From assembly GCA_023436685.1 (NCBI GenBank), contig JAEZIL010000295.1:1-7173 (forward strand): a stretch of 7,173 nt of DNA. The letters run 5' to 3'. This document shows positions 6,266 through 7,173 of the stretch, piece after piece; the first letter of the stretch is position 1; every line of letters begins with the position of its first letter. This DNA is from Bacteroidota bacterium. Lineage in GTDB: Bacteria; Bacteroidota; Bacteroidia; Chitinophagales; Chitinophagaceae. The notes under the pieces were generated by a model, which had not been told where the DNA came from, searched no databases, and worked only from the letters and a program-made list of their open reading frames with translations. The position numbers and the translations under genes were made by a program.

Positions 6266-7173
6266 ATGAAAAAATTGCTTTATACCCTATTAATAGTGGC
6301 TTTGCCCGCTACAATTGTTTTTGCACAAAAGGAAGAGAATAGCCTTCCCAAATTGTCGCCCCTTACACGCTTGTTTTTGCAAAAACAAAGCAACACCGCC
6401 GCAAACCGGGTAGATGGATTTGTATACAATTACACACAGCAAGGGTTACAAGTATCTGCTGTTATAAAAATGGAAAATGACATAGGCAATGCTTTGGAAG
6501 AAATGCAACAATTGGGAGTGCGTATTGGAACCCGGGCAGGAAAAGTGTGGACGGTACAAATACCTTATAACCAGGTAAACGCGTTCACAAAAATAAAAGG
6601 CATTGATTACATACAACTAGATGAACCAACGGCACCATTGCTTGATGAAGCACGCAAGCAAACCCGTGCAGATTCTGTTCAGCAAGGCATTGGGCTGTTT
6701 TGCCCTTTTACAGGCGATGGTGTAGTAATGGGCATTGTAGATGCAGGCTTCGACTATACGCACCCAACATTCTTCGATACATTGAACACAAGTTACCGTG
6801 TAAAAAAAGTTTGGGAACAAAAGAAGCCCGGCACTCCTCCCTCGGGCTTTAGCTATGGCAATGAGTTAACAACAACTGCTGACATACTTGCCGCTGAAGA
6901 TGATAATGGACAAACCCACGGTACACACGTTGGAGGTATAGCTGCTGGATCGGGCATAGGGGGAGGCAACGACCATCGTAAATTCAGAGGTTTTGCTTAT
7001 CAGTCCGACCTGGTTTTTGTAGGTATTACTCCCGATAAAAGCCAATGGATAAACACCGGCGCATCGGATATGATAGACGGCATCAATTACATCTTTCAAT
7101 ACGCCGACGACCAAAACAAGCCGGCTGTAGTTAATCTTAGTTGGGGAAGTCCGCTTGGCCCTAGAGATGGCAG
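6266..7173 (+). CDS. Secreted subtilisin-like (S8) serine protease, 3' end outside window
   Basis: The open frame begins with ATG at 6266 and runs off the right edge after 302 codons. Residues 1-20 (MKKLLYTLLIVALPATIVFA) are a clear signal peptide with likely cleavage before QKEE. Residues 21 to about 145 resemble the N-terminal prodomain seen in Bacteroidota subtilases, including SAVIKMENDIGNALEEMQQL and a segment ending in GIDYIQLDEP. The peptidase domain follows: VVMGIVDAGFDYTHPTF gives the catalytic Asp159, and the motif HGTHVGGIAAG gives the catalytic His218. VVNLSWGS at 288-295 corresponds to the strand after the Asp/His half of the active site. The catalytic Ser motif (GTSxA) and any C-terminal sorting domain lie beyond the window, so activity and secretion route to the surface cannot be judged. 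It probably forms a transcription unit with the preceding DUF4421-type gene, since the 35-bp gap shows no terminator. Confidence 0.93.
   Translation, partial: MKKLLYTLLIVALPATIVFAQKEENSLPKLSPLTRLFLQKQSNTAANRVDGFVYNYTQQGLQVSAVIKMENDIGNALEEMQQLGVRIGTRAGKVWTVQIPYNQVNAFTKIKGIDYIQLDEPTAPLLDEARKQTRADSVQQGIGLFCPFTGDGVVMGIVDAGFDYTHPTFFDTLNTSYRVKKVWEQKKPGTPPSGFSYGNELTTTADILAAEDDNGQTHGTHVGGIAAGSGIGGGNDHRKFRGFAYQSDLVFVGITPDKSQWINTGASDMIDGINYIFQYADDQNKPAVVNLSWGSPLGPRDG

Noticed and set aside
6617..7114. Two minus-strand open frames (67 and 82 codons) at the right edge
   Set aside because: Both are antisense to the subtilase, which shows clear catalytic Asp and His motifs in the same region.

Overview
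The window looks like a chromosomal segment of a member of the Bacteroidota, probably from the Chitinophagia/Sphingobacteriia side. This rests on the protein families present (a DUF4421-type outer-membrane protein, a Bacteroidota-style AsmA-like protein, a subtilase with a long N-terminal prodomain), the AT-rich leaders without Shine-Dalgarno sequences, and matches to the Bacteroidota -7 promoter element TAnnTTTG. No species can be named from the sequence alone. I found no rRNA, tRNA, CRISPR array, insertion sequence or phage gene.

Layout. At the left edge, on the minus strand, lies the N-terminal 268 residues of a radical SAM protein of the putative DNA modification/repair family, cut by the window edge. 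It is transcribed divergently from a cytoplasmic YceI-family lipocalin-like protein (950-1480, plus strand). The 144-bp spacer between them holds a promoter-like element for each direction and several short repeats. The YceI gene converges on a two-gene minus-strand operon with only 11 bp between the stop codons. Its intrinsic terminator is formed inside the last codons of the opposing gene.

That operon runs from an AI-2E/PerM-family polytopic membrane protein (4035-5039) into a large AsmA-like protein (1492-4017), with a 17-bp gap. Both are envelope proteins, and AsmA-like proteins are associated with lipid transport or outer-membrane homeostasis, so a shared envelope role is plausible but not proven. 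From a second divergent spacer (5040-5156), a plus-strand pair begins: a DUF4421-type predicted outer-membrane beta-barrel (5157-6230) and, 35 bp later, a secreted subtilisin-like serine protease (6266 to the right edge, truncated before its catalytic Ser).

Overall this is mostly an ordinary core-like region. The points most worth a second look are the terminator that doubles as the coding sequence of a polybasic protein tail, the start region of the DUF4421 gene (an ATG one base out of frame across a T run), the AI-2E/AsmA pairing, and the repeat-rich divergent promoter of the radical SAM gene. I do not see convincing evidence for a wholly new system.
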